NCBI RefSeq assembly: GCF_016595245.1 | Contig: NZ_JAENHM010000087.1 | Span: forward strand, 51,332 to 115,331 | Length of the DNA stretch: 64,000 bases | Direction of reading: 5' to 3' | DNA from: Azospirillum endophyticum | GTDB taxonomy: Bacteria > Pseudomonadota > Alphaproteobacteria > Azospirillales > Azospirillaceae | Shown: piece by piece, positions 63,945 to 64,000 of the stretch | How the letters are laid out: each line of letters starts with the position of its first letter | Numbering within the stretch: the first letter of the stretch is position 1 | Notes under the pieces: model-generated | Databases searched by the model: none | The model's input: only the letters and a program-made list of their open reading frames with translations | What the model was told of the DNA's origin: nothing | Made by a program: the position numbers and the translations under genes

Positions 63945-64000
63945 AGGCTGTTAGGGACTCGGGGTAGCCGCACGCGGTGTGGTTGCCCAGATATTGGAGA
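63945..64000. mobile_element. Possible insertion-sequence end truncating the NACHT gene
   Basis: The NACHT reading frame breaks at CTAG, and GAGGCTGTTAGGGACTCG follows, which resembles the termini of IS5-related elements whose targets are often CTAG or TA. Only 56 bp are visible, so neither a transposase nor the other end can be seen. Confidence 0.35.

Overview
The window looks like chromosomal DNA of an Azospirillum-like alphaproteobacterium (Rhodospirillales). This is an inference from high GC, codon use, gene families (B12-dependent NrdJ, CP4-type AroA, ELM1-family protein, TIGR02300 protein, NapEDABC) and alphaproteobacterial regulatory signals: a GAAC-N7-GAAC SOS box, a GGAAC-N16-CGTT stress promoter, FNR boxes and an NrdR box. 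No search was run, so the genus is not proven.

Layout. 0-8.3 kb: 7Fe ferredoxin, divergent LysR/MFS pair, CBS and TerC proteins, nhaA behind a structured leader, a DUF4112 protein, and hemN behind an FNR box. 8.3-18.2 kb: palindromic spacer DNA, an SH3-like lipoprotein, an SOS-boxed imuA without its usual partners, a DTW tRNA-modification enzyme, a tyrosine-phosphatase-like protein, two 2-oxoglutarate oxygenases, an ELM1-family protein, an Lrp regulator, a chromate transporter and a secreted hydrolase. 18.2-23.6 kb: carB-greA and a Cys4-PAS protein. 23.8-28.0 kb: napEDABC, periplasmic nitrate reduction, behind an FNR box. 28.3-41.9 kb: MgtC, an orphan 7TM histidine kinase, a translationally coupled PAS-FtsK array followed by DinB and a PNPOx-like protein, msrA, a tail-anchored sigma-1.1-like protein, an rRNA methyltransferase, membrane proteins, a ModE-like regulator, and otsA-glk behind an EcfG-type promoter. 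42.2-49.8 kb: two candidate small RNAs carrying CCTCC motifs, two tRNAs flanking pheC, and aroA-cmk-rpsA. 49.9-60.7 kb: a large inverted repeat, a PRC-barrel protein, nrdJ, a GGDEF/EAL protein and ppdK.

The last 3.3 kb is accessory. After ppdK come a short element with terminal inverted repeats around a 36-bp perfect palindrome, a ParE toxin gene overlapping a 57-residue antitoxin gene, a 30-bp exact second copy of part of ppdK, and a NACHT-type NTPase gene. That gene stops inside a conserved C-terminal motif, apparently where foreign sequence begins at the window edge. This is the best place to look for a defence system.

Functional links. Oxygen limitation probably switches on hemN and nap. 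DNA damage should induce imuA. General stress should induce trehalose synthesis. The aroA-cmk-rpsA and carB-greA runs are standard housekeeping order. Intergenic palindromes act as terminators between convergent genes, and some form repeat families within the window.
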